This document shows, piece by piece, positions 16,808-25,253 of a stretch of DNA of 64,000 nt. The notes under the pieces are model-generated. The model was not told the origin of the DNA. It searched no databases and saw only the letters and a program-made list of their open reading frames with translations. The translations under genes and the position numbers were made by a program. Source of the stretch: GYS-P2D sp964414425 (GTDB lineage Bacteria; Bacteroidota; Bacteroidia; Chitinophagales; Saprospiraceae); contig CAYPWL010000018.1 in assembly GCA_964414425.1 (NCBI GenBank), positions 1-64,000 of the forward strand, in the 5' to 3' direction. Positions within the stretch are counted from its first letter, which is position 1. Each line of letters begins with the position of its first letter.

Positions 16808-18140
16808 ATTCTGATCTAATCAACCACGCCGCAGCGAAGAATACGATCAAGTTAACAGGTAACATAGAGTAGTAGATACCATCTACGCCATACATCATAG
16901 GCAGCAATAGTACGAACGGAATGAATATCGCCAACTCCCGAGCGACCAACATAAATCCTGCCATCCGAGCCCTACCGATCGATTGAAACATCGTCACACC
17001 CATCAAGAAGAACGGAAATACGATGTAGCTCAACATCTGTATCCTGAAGTTGAAAATATCTGTCGTTGAAAAAGTGGCATCTGGTAGCATCCACGAGAGT
17101 ATGACCTCTGGAAAAAGCAGTTCCAATACCCAAAACACAAATAACATGGCTGTAGAAACCTTAGCAAATAACCCAAATGCCTCCTTAACTCGCGCCAGCT
17201 GATCACCACCGAAGTTAATCCCCACTATCGGCTGCAGAGCTTGAGAAAATCCAAAGATCGGCATAACCATGAAGATCATGATACGATAACAAGCTCCCAT
17301 AAAGGCAATATGCCATTCGTTGCCATAATGAGCAATCGATCTAAATACAAAAATCTGCTGTACCAGAAACATCAACTGCATCATCATCGCAGATACCCCA
17401 ACACTCAATATCGGCTTGACGATATAGCCCTCCAAGCGCCAGTACGATAAGTTGATGTGGTAGTTGGCGCGACCTCTTAAAAAGTATATCAAACCCGTAA
17501 GTGTCAATACGAGCATGGCCACCACTGTGGACCATGCGGCACCCTCTACACCCCAATCAAGTACTACGATAAATATGGGATTGAGTATGATGTTGAGCAG
17601 TGTGGCGGCGATCAAGTATGACATCGCCTCATTCATCTTGCCCTCCGCACGTATCAAAGTATTAAGCACGAGACCGTAGATTCTCACGAATGCACCGAAC
17701 ATCATGATACGATAGTATAAAGCTCCGATTTTTACCAGATTGCCAGATCCTCCCATCAATTCGATAAGATTTTCGGCATAGATCAATCCAAAGGTCATCA
17801 GTGCCAAAGAGACTACAATTGAGATAACTGTAGTACTACCAAATATCTTCTCCTGTACATCGATCTGATTGGCACCTATAGCGATGCTCAAGAGCGATGA
17901 GCCACCTACACTTACCATTGCCGATAAGCCATTAGTGAGCATAGTCAATGGAAATGCTAAGGACACAGCTGCTAAGGCCTCTTGCCCGACATACCGACCT
18001 ATAAAAAGAGCATCAACGAAAGTATTGAGACTATTAATAGACATGGCAATAATCGCCGGAAGCGAAAACTTAACCATCAGTGACCAAATACTCTTATTGA
18101 GTATGTCCTGACGCAGCACATTATTAATTGTCTTACTCAT
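16791..18140 (-). CDS. MATE family efflux transporter
   Basis: This is a 449-residue membrane protein with about 12 predicted membrane spans in two homologous halves. Conserved MATE signals are PAIIAMSINSLNTFVDALFI near the start and the corresponding IVGINFGG in the second half. These pumps export cationic drugs, dyes or other small compounds using a sodium or proton gradient. The cargo cannot be told. The gene lies 14 bases downstream of the thioesterase gene on the same strand, so the two may share a transcript. Confidence 0.92.
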   Translation of the reverse strand: MSKTINNVLRQDILNKSIWSLMVKFSLPAIIAMSINSLNTFVDALFIGRYVGQEALAAVSLAFPLTMLTNGLSAMVSVGGSSLLSIAIGANQIDVQEKIFGSTTVISIVVSLALMTFGLIYAENLIELMGGSGNLVKIGALYYRIMMFGAFVRIYGLVLNTLIRAEGKMNEAMSYLIAATLLNIILNPIFIVVLDWGVEGAAWSTVVAMLVLTLTGLIYFLRGRANYHINLSYWRLEGYIVKPILSVGVSAMMMQLMFLVQQIFVFRSIAHYGNEWHIAFMGACYRIMIFMVMPIFGFSQALQPIVGINFGGDQLARVKEAFGLFAKVSTAMLFVFWVLELLFPEVILSWMLPDATFSTTDIFNFRIQMLSYIVFPFFLMGVTMFQSIGRARMAGFMLVARELAIFIPFVLLLPMMYGVDGIYYSMLPVNLIVFFAAAWLIRSEFKKWT

Positions 18141-18154
18141 ACCTACCTGTCAGT

Positions 18155-18556
18155 TCAACTCAGCTTGATCATCGACTTAGTTACTGTTGCCATGGCTACA
18201 AGCTTATCGCTTGCGTAAGCATGAGCTTGGATGAACGCCAGACTCTTACCACGTCTAATAACGTTTCCTTCGAACCTGAGTTCTGCTCCCAAGCTTACTG
18301 GTCTCATCACCTGCACATTAATCTGATGTGTCACTCCGGTCTCGGATTCATCCACCACACTTAACAGTGCGCTATAGGCAGCAACATCACATAAGGCATA
18401 CATAATACCTCCATGCATGTATCCAGCGGGATTCATCATCTCATCAGAGACATGAACTATCAAGTTGGAGCGGCCTTCTGTAGCTTGTAATGACTGGAGA
18501 CCCCATGACAGGTGAAGGGAAAACGATTTTAACTTATCAAGTTCATGCTGATTCAT
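18155..18556 (-). CDS. PaaI-like hotdog-fold thioesterase
   Basis: This is a single hotdog domain of 133 residues. The active-site stretch NPAGYMHGGIMYALCDVAA, with the usual HGG and the catalytic Asp in LCDVAA, identifies the PaaI/YigI group that hydrolyses acyl- or aryl-CoA thioesters. A link to aromatic catabolism (the homogentisate genes are 12 kb away) is possible but not shown. It begins 48 bases from a divergent esterase gene. Confidence 0.85.
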   Translation of the reverse strand: MNQHELDKLKSFSLHLSWGLQSLQATEGRSNLIVHVSDEMMNPAGYMHGGIMYALCDVAAYSALLSVVDESETGVTHQINVQVMRPVSLGAELRFEGNVIRRGKSLAFIQAHAYASDKLVAMATVTKSMIKLS

Positions 18557-18603
18557 ATGAGCGCTGGAATAAAGTGCAATAATAGGATAACTTCATCGGT
18601 GGG

Positions 18604-19431
18604 ATGGGCATAATCAAAAACATCGCACTCGATATATTGAACGTTATTGCCATACTCGTCAATGGACTGTGGAGTGTATGGTTATATCATACTAATCGCT
18701 ATACATCGCAAACCTTCAATTATGGCCCAGAGAAACATCAAAAATTAGATCTCTATATACCCAGTGAAAGTAGAGCCGACAACAATCCTATTATCATCTA
18801 TGCACATGGTGGCGGTTGGATCACAGGCTCACATAAGAATATCCCTCCGGCTATATGGGCGCAACTTGAGCGAGGCTATAGGGTCGCAAGTGTATCCTAC
18901 GGCCTACTGCCTGGATCTAAATTTCCAAAGCCTATTAAGGACATACTCTTAGCTTATCAATACTTGAAGGATCATGCCGATGAACTTCATATAGATACAG
19001 ATCAAATGATTGGATGGGGATTGTCTGCAGGGGCACAGATCATCACCTATGCCGCTCTTAAGCACCAGATATGCTCAGCTGTGATCAGCTGGTATGGCTT
19101 TTCGGATTTAGATGTTGATGACCCAAGGTACTTTCACCCAATTACTAAACGATTGATCTCTGCGTATGTCGGTGACCATAGTGTGAATACCACCAATCTT
19201 ATCACTAAGGGGAGTCCATCCTTTTACATCGTACATGGCACTCGAGATAGTTATGTGCCCGCCGATCAAAGTGTGAGACTGTATGAATCCTTACAAGGAT
19301 CAGACAATACATCCAGGATTAAGATCTATAAGGGATATTATCACGGTGATTGGCGGTTGAATTATGAGCAAAGTCTAAGAGAAATCAATATATTTTTGGA
19401 TCAAGTGACAAGACATAGAGCTAATTCATGA
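18604..19431 (+). CDS. Alpha/beta hydrolase (esterase, BD-FAE type)
   Basis: This is a 275-residue alpha/beta hydrolase. The oxyanion motif is YAHGGGWITG at about residues 66-75, the nucleophile elbow is GWGLSAGAQ (Ser at about 141), and the likely acid and base are in HGTRDSYVP and GYYHGDW. A hydrophobic N-terminal segment (about residues 5-25) may anchor it in the membrane. It is probably a carboxylesterase of unknown substrate. Its end overlaps the GNAT gene by 4 bases (ATGA). Confidence 0.82.
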   Translation: MGIIKNIALDILNVIAILVNGLWSVWLYHTNRYTSQTFNYGPEKHQKLDLYIPSESRADNNPIIIYAHGGGWITGSHKNIPPAIWAQLERGYRVASVSYGLLPGSKFPKPIKDILLAYQYLKDHADELHIDTDQMIGWGLSAGAQIITYAALKHQICSAVISWYGFSDLDVDDPRYFHPITKRLISAYVGDHSVNTTNLITKGSPSFYIVHGTRDSYVPADQSVRLYESLQGSDNTSRIKIYKGYYHGDWRLNYEQSLREINIFLDQVTRHRANS

Positions 19432-19919
19432 TTGAGCAGTATTCTATAGCGACTCCCGAAAATTATGCAGAGATAGCTGCTATCTATAATGAGCATATTG
19501 AAGCGAATAATGCAACGATGGAGGAGGATCGATACACGGAAGATGATATCAAGGGATGGCAGGATCACTTCAATGATCGCGAACAACTCTACGTGGTCAG
19601 TATAGATAATCGCATCGTTGGTTGGGGTATCATCAAGAGATATAGCGATCGTAGTGGCTATCGATATACGGCGGAGACGGCAGTCTACTTAACAGAACAT
19701 ACAACTGGCAAAGGGATCGGCTCACGGTTCAAGCAGTACATCATCAATCAATGCCGAGCGCTCGACTATCATCATCTTATGGCTAAGATCTTCAATTCTA
19801 ACACGAGAAGCATCGCATATAACCTGGCCTTAGGTTATGAGATCGTAGGCATCCAGAAGGAAGTGGGATTTAAGCGGGGCAAATGGGAAGATGTCTGCAT
19901 CATGCAGTTAATCTTGTGA
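19428..19919 (+). CDS. GNAT N-acetyltransferase (phosphinothricin-acetyltransferase-like)
   Basis: This is a 163-residue GNAT enzyme that moves an acetyl group from acetyl-CoA to an amine. The acetyl-CoA pyrophosphate loop is TTGKGIGSRF at about residues 98-107, and the N-terminal block IAAIYNEHIEANNATMEE resembles the Pat/MnaT subgroup that acetylates phosphinothricin or methionine derivatives. It overlaps the preceding esterase gene by 4 bases, indicating coupled translation. The real substrate is unknown. Confidence 0.85.
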   Translation: MIEQYSIATPENYAEIAAIYNEHIEANNATMEEDRYTEDDIKGWQDHFNDREQLYVVSIDNRIVGWGIIKRYSDRSGYRYTAETAVYLTEHTTGKGIGSRFKQYIINQCRALDYHHLMAKIFNSNTRSIAYNLALGYEIVGIQKEVGFKRGKWEDVCIMQLIL

Positions 19920-19933
19920 TCACCATCACTTGA

Positions 19934-20911
19934 TTATCGCCTGCTGTACTTGACTATCTTACCATCTGATTTTCCTCCCTCGGTACTCACGTATAGATCT
20001 CCTCCTCGGCTAAAACATATACCCTCGGGTTGAGGTAGGAACTTCTCATCAAAAAATAAGACATCTTGAAAATCATGGTTGGTATTGTAGACTACTGCGA
20101 AGCTCCCTCGTGCGCTTAAGATATATAAGTCTTTGTTTATCGGATTTATGGCGATACCAGAGGGCGCAAACGATTTGACCCGCTTCTGTAAGTCTTCTTT
20201 CTCTTTTTGGCTGATATCATCGATGTGATACTCTACATAGGAGAGATGAACCGCATCTGGCATGACAAGAAATGGCTCCTCATGTAGCACCTCCAGCTTG
20301 AGATTATAGGCGTAGATAAATTTCTCACGCTTACTTTTCTTCTCTGACAATGCTGCACCTTTACAGGCAAGCAAGAGCAAGTTTTGTTGTTGATCAAGAG
20401 CTAATCCTTCGACATCATTATCCTTTTTTAAATCTGTCTTGACCTTCACAGTTTCTGCACTCGTCTCATCATAAAAGTATAGATTACCGTTACTCCGACC
20501 AACGACGATGTTATCCCCCACTCTTTCGACCCCTTCGTAGTCTCCGTCTTTTCCAAAATTCTCTTCCTTTACAATCCGCCCCTCCATGTCGAGATAGTAG
20601 ATCACGCCATCTTCATCATTATTGGCCAGGATTTGGTTGTTTTTTTGATCAAAAGACAAACCAGATATTTCTTTAAGTTTTTTGTCAAGGGTTATCACTT
20701 GATCAGGATTTCCCAGATCATACATTCTAATTACCTCTGATAATTTAGTTGAGTCGAGCGGGCTCAATTCAAAACCTTTCTTCCATTCAGTTTCCCCTCC
20801 CGATAACGTCAAGTCTGAGTCTATCTTAACTTCTTTAGCATCAAAATTTCGGCATGATGCCATTCCAATTACGAGCAGACAGGCAAGAAGAGACACAGTC
20901 TTATACATCAT
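19934..20911 (-). CDS. SdiA-regulated-like lipoprotein (beta-propeller)
   Basis: This is a predicted lipoprotein with signal MMYKTVSLLACLLVIGMASC; the lipid-bearing Cys is residue 20 from the ATG at 20911. The mature domain has propeller-type blades: LKEISGLSFDQKNNQILANN, GDYEGVERVGDNIVVG, DVEGLALDQQQNLLLLACKG and the late FLPQPEGICFSRGGDLYVST. The pattern matches the SdiA-regulated family, whose molecular role is unknown. An N-terminal stretch of about 70 residues before the propeller is not recognised. Confidence 0.75.
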   Translation of the reverse strand: MMYKTVSLLACLLVIGMASCRNFDAKEVKIDSDLTLSGGETEWKKGFELSPLDSTKLSEVIRMYDLGNPDQVITLDKKLKEISGLSFDQKNNQILANNDEDGVIYYLDMEGRIVKEENFGKDGDYEGVERVGDNIVVGRSNGNLYFYDETSAETVKVKTDLKKDNDVEGLALDQQQNLLLLACKGAALSEKKSKREKFIYAYNLKLEVLHEEPFLVMPDAVHLSYVEYHIDDISQKEKEDLQKRVKSFAPSGIAINPINKDLYILSARGSFAVVYNTNHDFQDVLFFDEKFLPQPEGICFSRGGDLYVSTEGGKSDGKIVKYSRR

Positions 20912-20998
20912 AGTTATCATTTATGTGATGGTTAAACGGAGAATATCACCATGGTGTTTCATTTAGGCTTGAGTCATGGTTATATATACATTTATACA

Positions 20999-22726
20999 TC
21001 ACCGGATTAAGAGTAAACCGCTGGCCTGATTTATCTTGATAGAGTCTATCCCATGTTTCTCTCCTTGCAATTGAGAGAAGTATATATCTCCCAAATCTGT
21101 CCCTAATGATACTGGTAATCGATAGGGCTGATCACGAGGATCATCCTCTACCATCCATATCATTACACTATCCTTAAGGGATACCGCATAACTATCACCA
21201 TCAACATTGATGAACAGCTGTCCATCGATTATGTGCGCAGCCTCTCGATGCTCATTGAGTTGGTCATGATGTATCCTGAATGATCGCAGCAATCTATACT
21301 CCTCTATCGAAGTAGTAAAGTCACCACCACTTCCTATCGAGAAATACTCTCCACTGAAGGCGTCATATCTGAGCCCATAGCGATACACAACACGCTGATT
21401 ATTAGTAGTATCTAATTTGACAGATTCATCTCTAAACCCGATTGGTGAGTCTATCCAATCATTGATAAACATCATATCTGAACGATCATCGAGATATCTC
21501 AGCTGATTGAGTATGTCAGATTGATTAAGACCTAATTCACGCTCACCCTCTCCTATCAATCCTGCAGTCGTCATCATATCGTTTAAACGTTGTTTCTGAG
21601 AGCTCAACGTTGCTCCGAAAATGCTCAGCGGGCCTGAGAATAGCCCAAAAGCAATCACAACAGATAGTGAAATCGGCAACCACTTAAGCGCCCGCCATCT
21701 GAGGATACCGTAAAGCAGTATGACCATCACCAACCATGATGCAATCATAGCGAGTGCATAACGCTCCTCAGTAACTCCGTAATCATTAATACGACGAAAA
21801 AGGCTAATCATCAGCAGGATAGCAGGTACAATGAGTACAAGCCAAAAATATCTGATAAACTGGCTGACGAATACTCTCTTACTAAATCTTGGGTTCAGGT
21901 AATTGAGTAGATAAGTGAATACACCAATTACTGAAAACCACAAAGACAAGTTGCCTATCCAACCTCGAGGAAGCTCGCCATCTAATAGAATCTTAATACC
22001 ATATGCATATAAGATCACCATGTAGATGACGGTAATAGGTATCAGCAAGAATTGCGTAAACACGAGAAAGGCACTTAACGGCCGCTCTACATGATCATCA
22101 TAATCTAACGCTGGAAACTTACTTAAGAAATAGATACTATTGAAAATGCCAAAAATACTAACCCCAACATAGCCATATATCCGACCGTCAAAATCGATAT
22201 CGAATAACTTATCCAGTGCGACCAATGCTAACAAACTTGCGAGATATAGGACTCCCGAGAAGAACCCCGATTCGACGATGCGGATAAATACCTTCCGGTT
22301 ATACTCCCAAAAGTCGCCATCACTACCCTTAGAGATGAAGGGCACATAGGCTATCACTAAATGCATAACCGCCGATACTCCTAAAAGGAAGAAGGGCAAC
22401 CTGAATAGCTTAGTATTAAGTAAGTCATAATCTTGTGGTAGCACTATGAAGATGATTACTCCTAATACACAGAGGAAGCCGAGACTGACGTACTCACTCG
22501 TTTTACTCCGTTGAGACTCTCTGATTAATCTGGCTATGATCCCACCAAGAAATAGGAAATACCCGACGATCATAGCGCTAACCACTGCCGCCATCTCTGA
22601 ACCGATATCGCCATCAACAGAAATCAGTGTAATAGCGAGCAAGGTTGTTATTATAGCCATCACTGATGGCACGGGAAATCGCCGAAATGCCTGAAATAAA
22701 TCTAACCGCTGCAAATAGCTGATCAT
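20999..22726 (-). CDS. DUF4153 family membrane protein
   Basis: This is a 575-residue protein. Residues about 1-370 contain some eleven hydrophobic helices with the features of DUF4153 proteins of Bacteroidota. The C-terminal 200 residues are soluble and have mixed strand and helix. Members of this family have no known function. A single gene is seen, with the SdiA-like lipoprotein downstream on the same strand after 87 bases. The start at 22726 gives a plausible cytoplasmic N-terminus with basic residues (FRRF). Confidence 0.75.
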   Translation of the reverse strand: MISYLQRLDLFQAFRRFPVPSVMAIITTLLAITLISVDGDIGSEMAAVVSAMIVGYFLFLGGIIARLIRESQRSKTSEYVSLGFLCVLGVIIFIVLPQDYDLLNTKLFRLPFFLLGVSAVMHLVIAYVPFISKGSDGDFWEYNRKVFIRIVESGFFSGVLYLASLLALVALDKLFDIDFDGRIYGYVGVSIFGIFNSIYFLSKFPALDYDDHVERPLSAFLVFTQFLLIPITVIYMVILYAYGIKILLDGELPRGWIGNLSLWFSVIGVFTYLLNYLNPRFSKRVFVSQFIRYFWLVLIVPAILLMISLFRRINDYGVTEERYALAMIASWLVMVILLYGILRWRALKWLPISLSVVIAFGLFSGPLSIFGATLSSQKQRLNDMMTTAGLIGEGERELGLNQSDILNQLRYLDDRSDMMFINDWIDSPIGFRDESVKLDTTNNQRVVYRYGLRYDAFSGEYFSIGSGGDFTTSIEEYRLLRSFRIHHDQLNEHREAAHIIDGQLFINVDGDSYAVSLKDSVMIWMVEDDPRDQPYRLPVSLGTDLGDIYFSQLQGEKHGIDSIKINQASGLLLIR

Positions 22727-23078
22727 AAATAGCTTATTGTGTCTTGAAGATAAGCCGACTTAAAGGCATGGCAACATTGGTGACTGCTATTTTAATGGAT
22801 GAGGTTTTGATATTCTTGAAATGGATTCGTAATCATCGCAAATGGTAGAATAGTATTCCAGTATTTGATAAAGTAGTACAGGTTGATTTGGCTTAAAAAC
22901 ATGACATTCATCGGTTATAATCAAAAATAGTTTTGCTTTTTTTAGATTACAATCAATATATACTGCAAAAATTACGGTTTGAAGTGTATAGAGATGTTCA
23001 TGATGGTAATCCCCATCTCAAGAGAAATGTATCAATGATATATTTCCTTTATAGCGCTAAAAGCAAGACTTTTGTCAC
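22727..23078. other. Intergenic region upstream of hemC, no gene
   Basis: This 352-base AT-rich stretch between two divergent genes holds no open frame I can support. A weak match to the Bacteroidota minus-7 element, TATATTTC, lies about 30 bases before hemC, but no partner minus-33 element is at the right distance. Confidence 0.5.
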
Positions 23079-23969
23079 ATGTTAAGAATAGGTACCCGAG
23101 GAAGTAAATTAGCCCTATGGCAGGCTCATGACCTTCAAGCACAACTGAAGGCAATTGGTGAGGAGTCCGAGCTCATAATTATCAAGACCAAGGGTGATCA
23201 GATTCAAGACATAGGATTTGACAAAATAGAGGGTAAAGGTTTTTTCACCAAAGAGATAGAAGATGCCCTGTTGTCAAGCGAAATAGACATCGCAGTACAC
23301 AGCATGAAGGATCTACCCACGGAGATGGTCGAAGGACTATCGATCGCTGGTTTATCAAGTAGAGCGAATCCTGCAGACCTACTCATTATTAAGAAGACTT
23401 CTGTCGATACATCCAGAGCATTGAAGGTAAAAGAAGGAGCCCGAATCGGAACTTCATCTATACGCAGAAAAGTGCAGCTCCAACACTTCGACCCAACTGT
23501 AGAGTGCGTCGATGTACGAGGCAATGTCCCTACCCGATTGCATAAACTGGACAAGGAAGACTATGATGCGATTGTATTGGCTGCAGCAGGGGTATATCGC
23601 TTAGAGATCAGTCTTGACGATTATCATGTCGTAGAATTTAATCCGAAGGAGTATGTCAGCGCCCCTGCTCAAGGAGTGATCGCCTATCAATGCCGCAGTA
23701 TCGATAAACCAACCAGACGTACACTCAAAAAAATTCATAATGCAGAGACAGCTCTCTGCACCAATGTGGAGCGTACTGTAATGAAGATCATGGATGGAGG
23801 CTGCCAATTACCGCTCGGCGCGTATTGCGATAGAGACATAAGCGGCAACTATCACTGCTATGCGAGTTACTCACCAGGTCCTGGAGAACCACTACGTCAA
23901 GTAAAACTCTCGCAGAGCACCCATGCTGGACTCGCCGAGCGTGTTGTAGATCAACTCAAAACCTCTTGA
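23079..23969 (+). CDS. hemC: Porphobilinogen deaminase (hydroxymethylbilane synthase)
   Basis: HemC joins four porphobilinogen units into hydroxymethylbilane for heme synthesis. Diagnostic features are RIGTRGSKLALWQA at the start, the catalytic Asp in HSMKDLPTEM (about residue 76), the basic RIGTSSIRRKVQL, and the dipyrromethane-cofactor Cys in GGCQLPLGAYC. The length of 296 residues is normal. It is followed one base later by a DnaQ-fold gene and then by hemD, so the three share a transcript with recN probably last. Confidence 0.95.
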   Translation: MLRIGTRGSKLALWQAHDLQAQLKAIGEESELIIIKTKGDQIQDIGFDKIEGKGFFTKEIEDALLSSEIDIAVHSMKDLPTEMVEGLSIAGLSSRANPADLLIIKKTSVDTSRALKVKEGARIGTSSIRRKVQLQHFDPTVECVDVRGNVPTRLHKLDKEDYDAIVLAAAGVYRLEISLDDYHVVEFNPKEYVSAPAQGVIAYQCRSIDKPTRRTLKKIHNAETALCTNVERTVMKIMDGGCQLPLGAYCDRDISGNYHCYASYSPGPGEPLRQVKLSQSTHAGLAERVVDQLKTS

Positions 23970-23970
23970 T

Positions 23971-24570
23971 ATGTACGTGATATTTGATTCATCTGCTAAT
24001 GGTAAGCCGAGGAGTTATAAAGCTCCACTGGACGATCTGTTTAACTGGCCAAGACTATTACATCTCAGTTGGATATTACTCGATGAGGATCTCAAGCCAG
24101 TGCATGATTATGACTGTCTCATAGCGCCTCAAGGATTCACGCCTAAGGCTGATGCCTATACCCAACATCATATCGATATAGAGAAAGTCAAGGAGCGTGG
24201 TGTATCAGTTACTGAGGCTTTGGAGAAATTTAATGAGGATGTGAGAGCGGCAGAGTACGTCTTTGCCCATAACCTAAACTATAATGAAGGAATCGTTGGC
24301 TCGGAGTTTTATCGTGCGTCGATGCCCAGTCCATTGATCGCCGCTGATAAGTATTGTCTGATGCACGAAGGGACCTACTATTGTAAGATACCAGGCAAGA
24401 GAGGATACAAGTGGCCAACACTACAAGAGATGCATGGTAGGGTATTTAAACAAGGATATTCGCCCAGCAACAATGCTCGGGCAGATGTAATTGCTGCGGC
24501 CCGATGCTTTATAGCTCTCAAGAAAGCAAGAGCATTTGAAGACATATTTAATGATGACGACGATGAGTAA
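23971..24570 (+). CDS. DnaQ-like 3'-5' exonuclease fold protein with lost catalytic residues
   Basis: The overall sequence matches a Bacteroidota family of DnaQ-fold exonucleases (blocks FDSSANGKPRSYKAP, FAHNLNYNEGIVG and GYKWPTLQEMHG). However, several DEDDh catalytic positions differ: the usual D-x-E reads D6-S-S8, the Asp after the HN motif is Asn105 (NYN), and the general-base His of HxAxxD is Asn167 (NNARAD), while Asp172 remains. Nuclease activity is therefore unlikely. It ends in an acidic tail. The gene lies between hemC (1 base away) and hemD (8-base overlap), so its role may be structural or regulatory. It could also be a family with another activity. Confidence 0.75.
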   Translation: MYVIFDSSANGKPRSYKAPLDDLFNWPRLLHLSWILLDEDLKPVHDYDCLIAPQGFTPKADAYTQHHIDIEKVKERGVSVTEALEKFNEDVRAAEYVFAHNLNYNEGIVGSEFYRASMPSPLIAADKYCLMHEGTYYCKIPGKRGYKWPTLQEMHGRVFKQGYSPSNNARADVIAAARCFIALKKARAFEDIFNDDDDE

Positions 24571-25234
24571 ATCTGCAGACATATTTATATCAAGAAAGCT
24601 TGAGGAAGACTCGATCCTCTTAGACTACTTTAAGTCTAACAGTCTTACGTTTCATGATCAGTCTTTGATCGACTTTAGTCCTGTAAAGTTCGAACGTCCG
24701 TGGTCAGAGTGGTTATTCTTCTATAGTAAGAAGGGAGTAAGATATTATTTTGATCAGCAGCCTCCCCAACGGATGAGGTCGCACAAGCTGGCTTGTTTTG
24801 GGCCTGGTACGGCGAGTTATCTATTGGATAACTACGGATTTATGCCAGACTATATCGGTACAGGAGAAAAAAACTCAACTGCAGGAGGACTATTAAATTC
24901 GGCTGCTAATGAATCAGTATGCTTTGTGGTAGGAAAAAACTCAATACGATCTGTACAGGATTTAATAGGTGAGAAACTGGAATGGACAGAAATATGTGTT
25001 TATGACAATATTCCATCGCCTAAAGCTACGCTAAGCACTTATAAAACGGCCATTATAACGAGTCCGATGAACTATGAATCATTCGTGGCAAATGGTGGCT
25101 CGGCGGATCATATCATCAGTATTGGAGCTACTACATCACAAAAAATTGCTGAGATTACCTCTGATCAGGAAGTCCATCAATCAGATGAACCATCTGAACT
25201 AAGTATTCTGAATACCTTTAGAGCCTTAAGGTAA
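24563..25234 (+). CDS. hemD: Uroporphyrinogen-III synthase
   Basis: HemD closes and inverts ring D of hydroxymethylbilane to give uroporphyrinogen III. The protein is weakly conserved, as usual for HemD, but shows the two-domain pattern and the conserved blocks AIITSPMNYESF and ISIGATTSQKI near the end (about residues 165-205). The start ATG at 24563 overlaps the stop of the preceding gene; an ATG at 24536 adds nine residues and is less likely. It is the third gene of the hemC operon, which supports the assignment. Confidence 0.85.
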   Translation: MSKSADIFISRKLEEDSILLDYFKSNSLTFHDQSLIDFSPVKFERPWSEWLFFYSKKGVRYYFDQQPPQRMRSHKLACFGPGTASYLLDNYGFMPDYIGTGEKNSTAGGLLNSAANESVCFVVGKNSIRSVQDLIGEKLEWTEICVYDNIPSPKATLSTYKTAIITSPMNYESFVANGGSADHIISIGATTSQKIAEITSDQEVHQSDEPSELSILNTFRALR

Positions 25235-25253
25235 CTTATCAATAGCCACCGTA

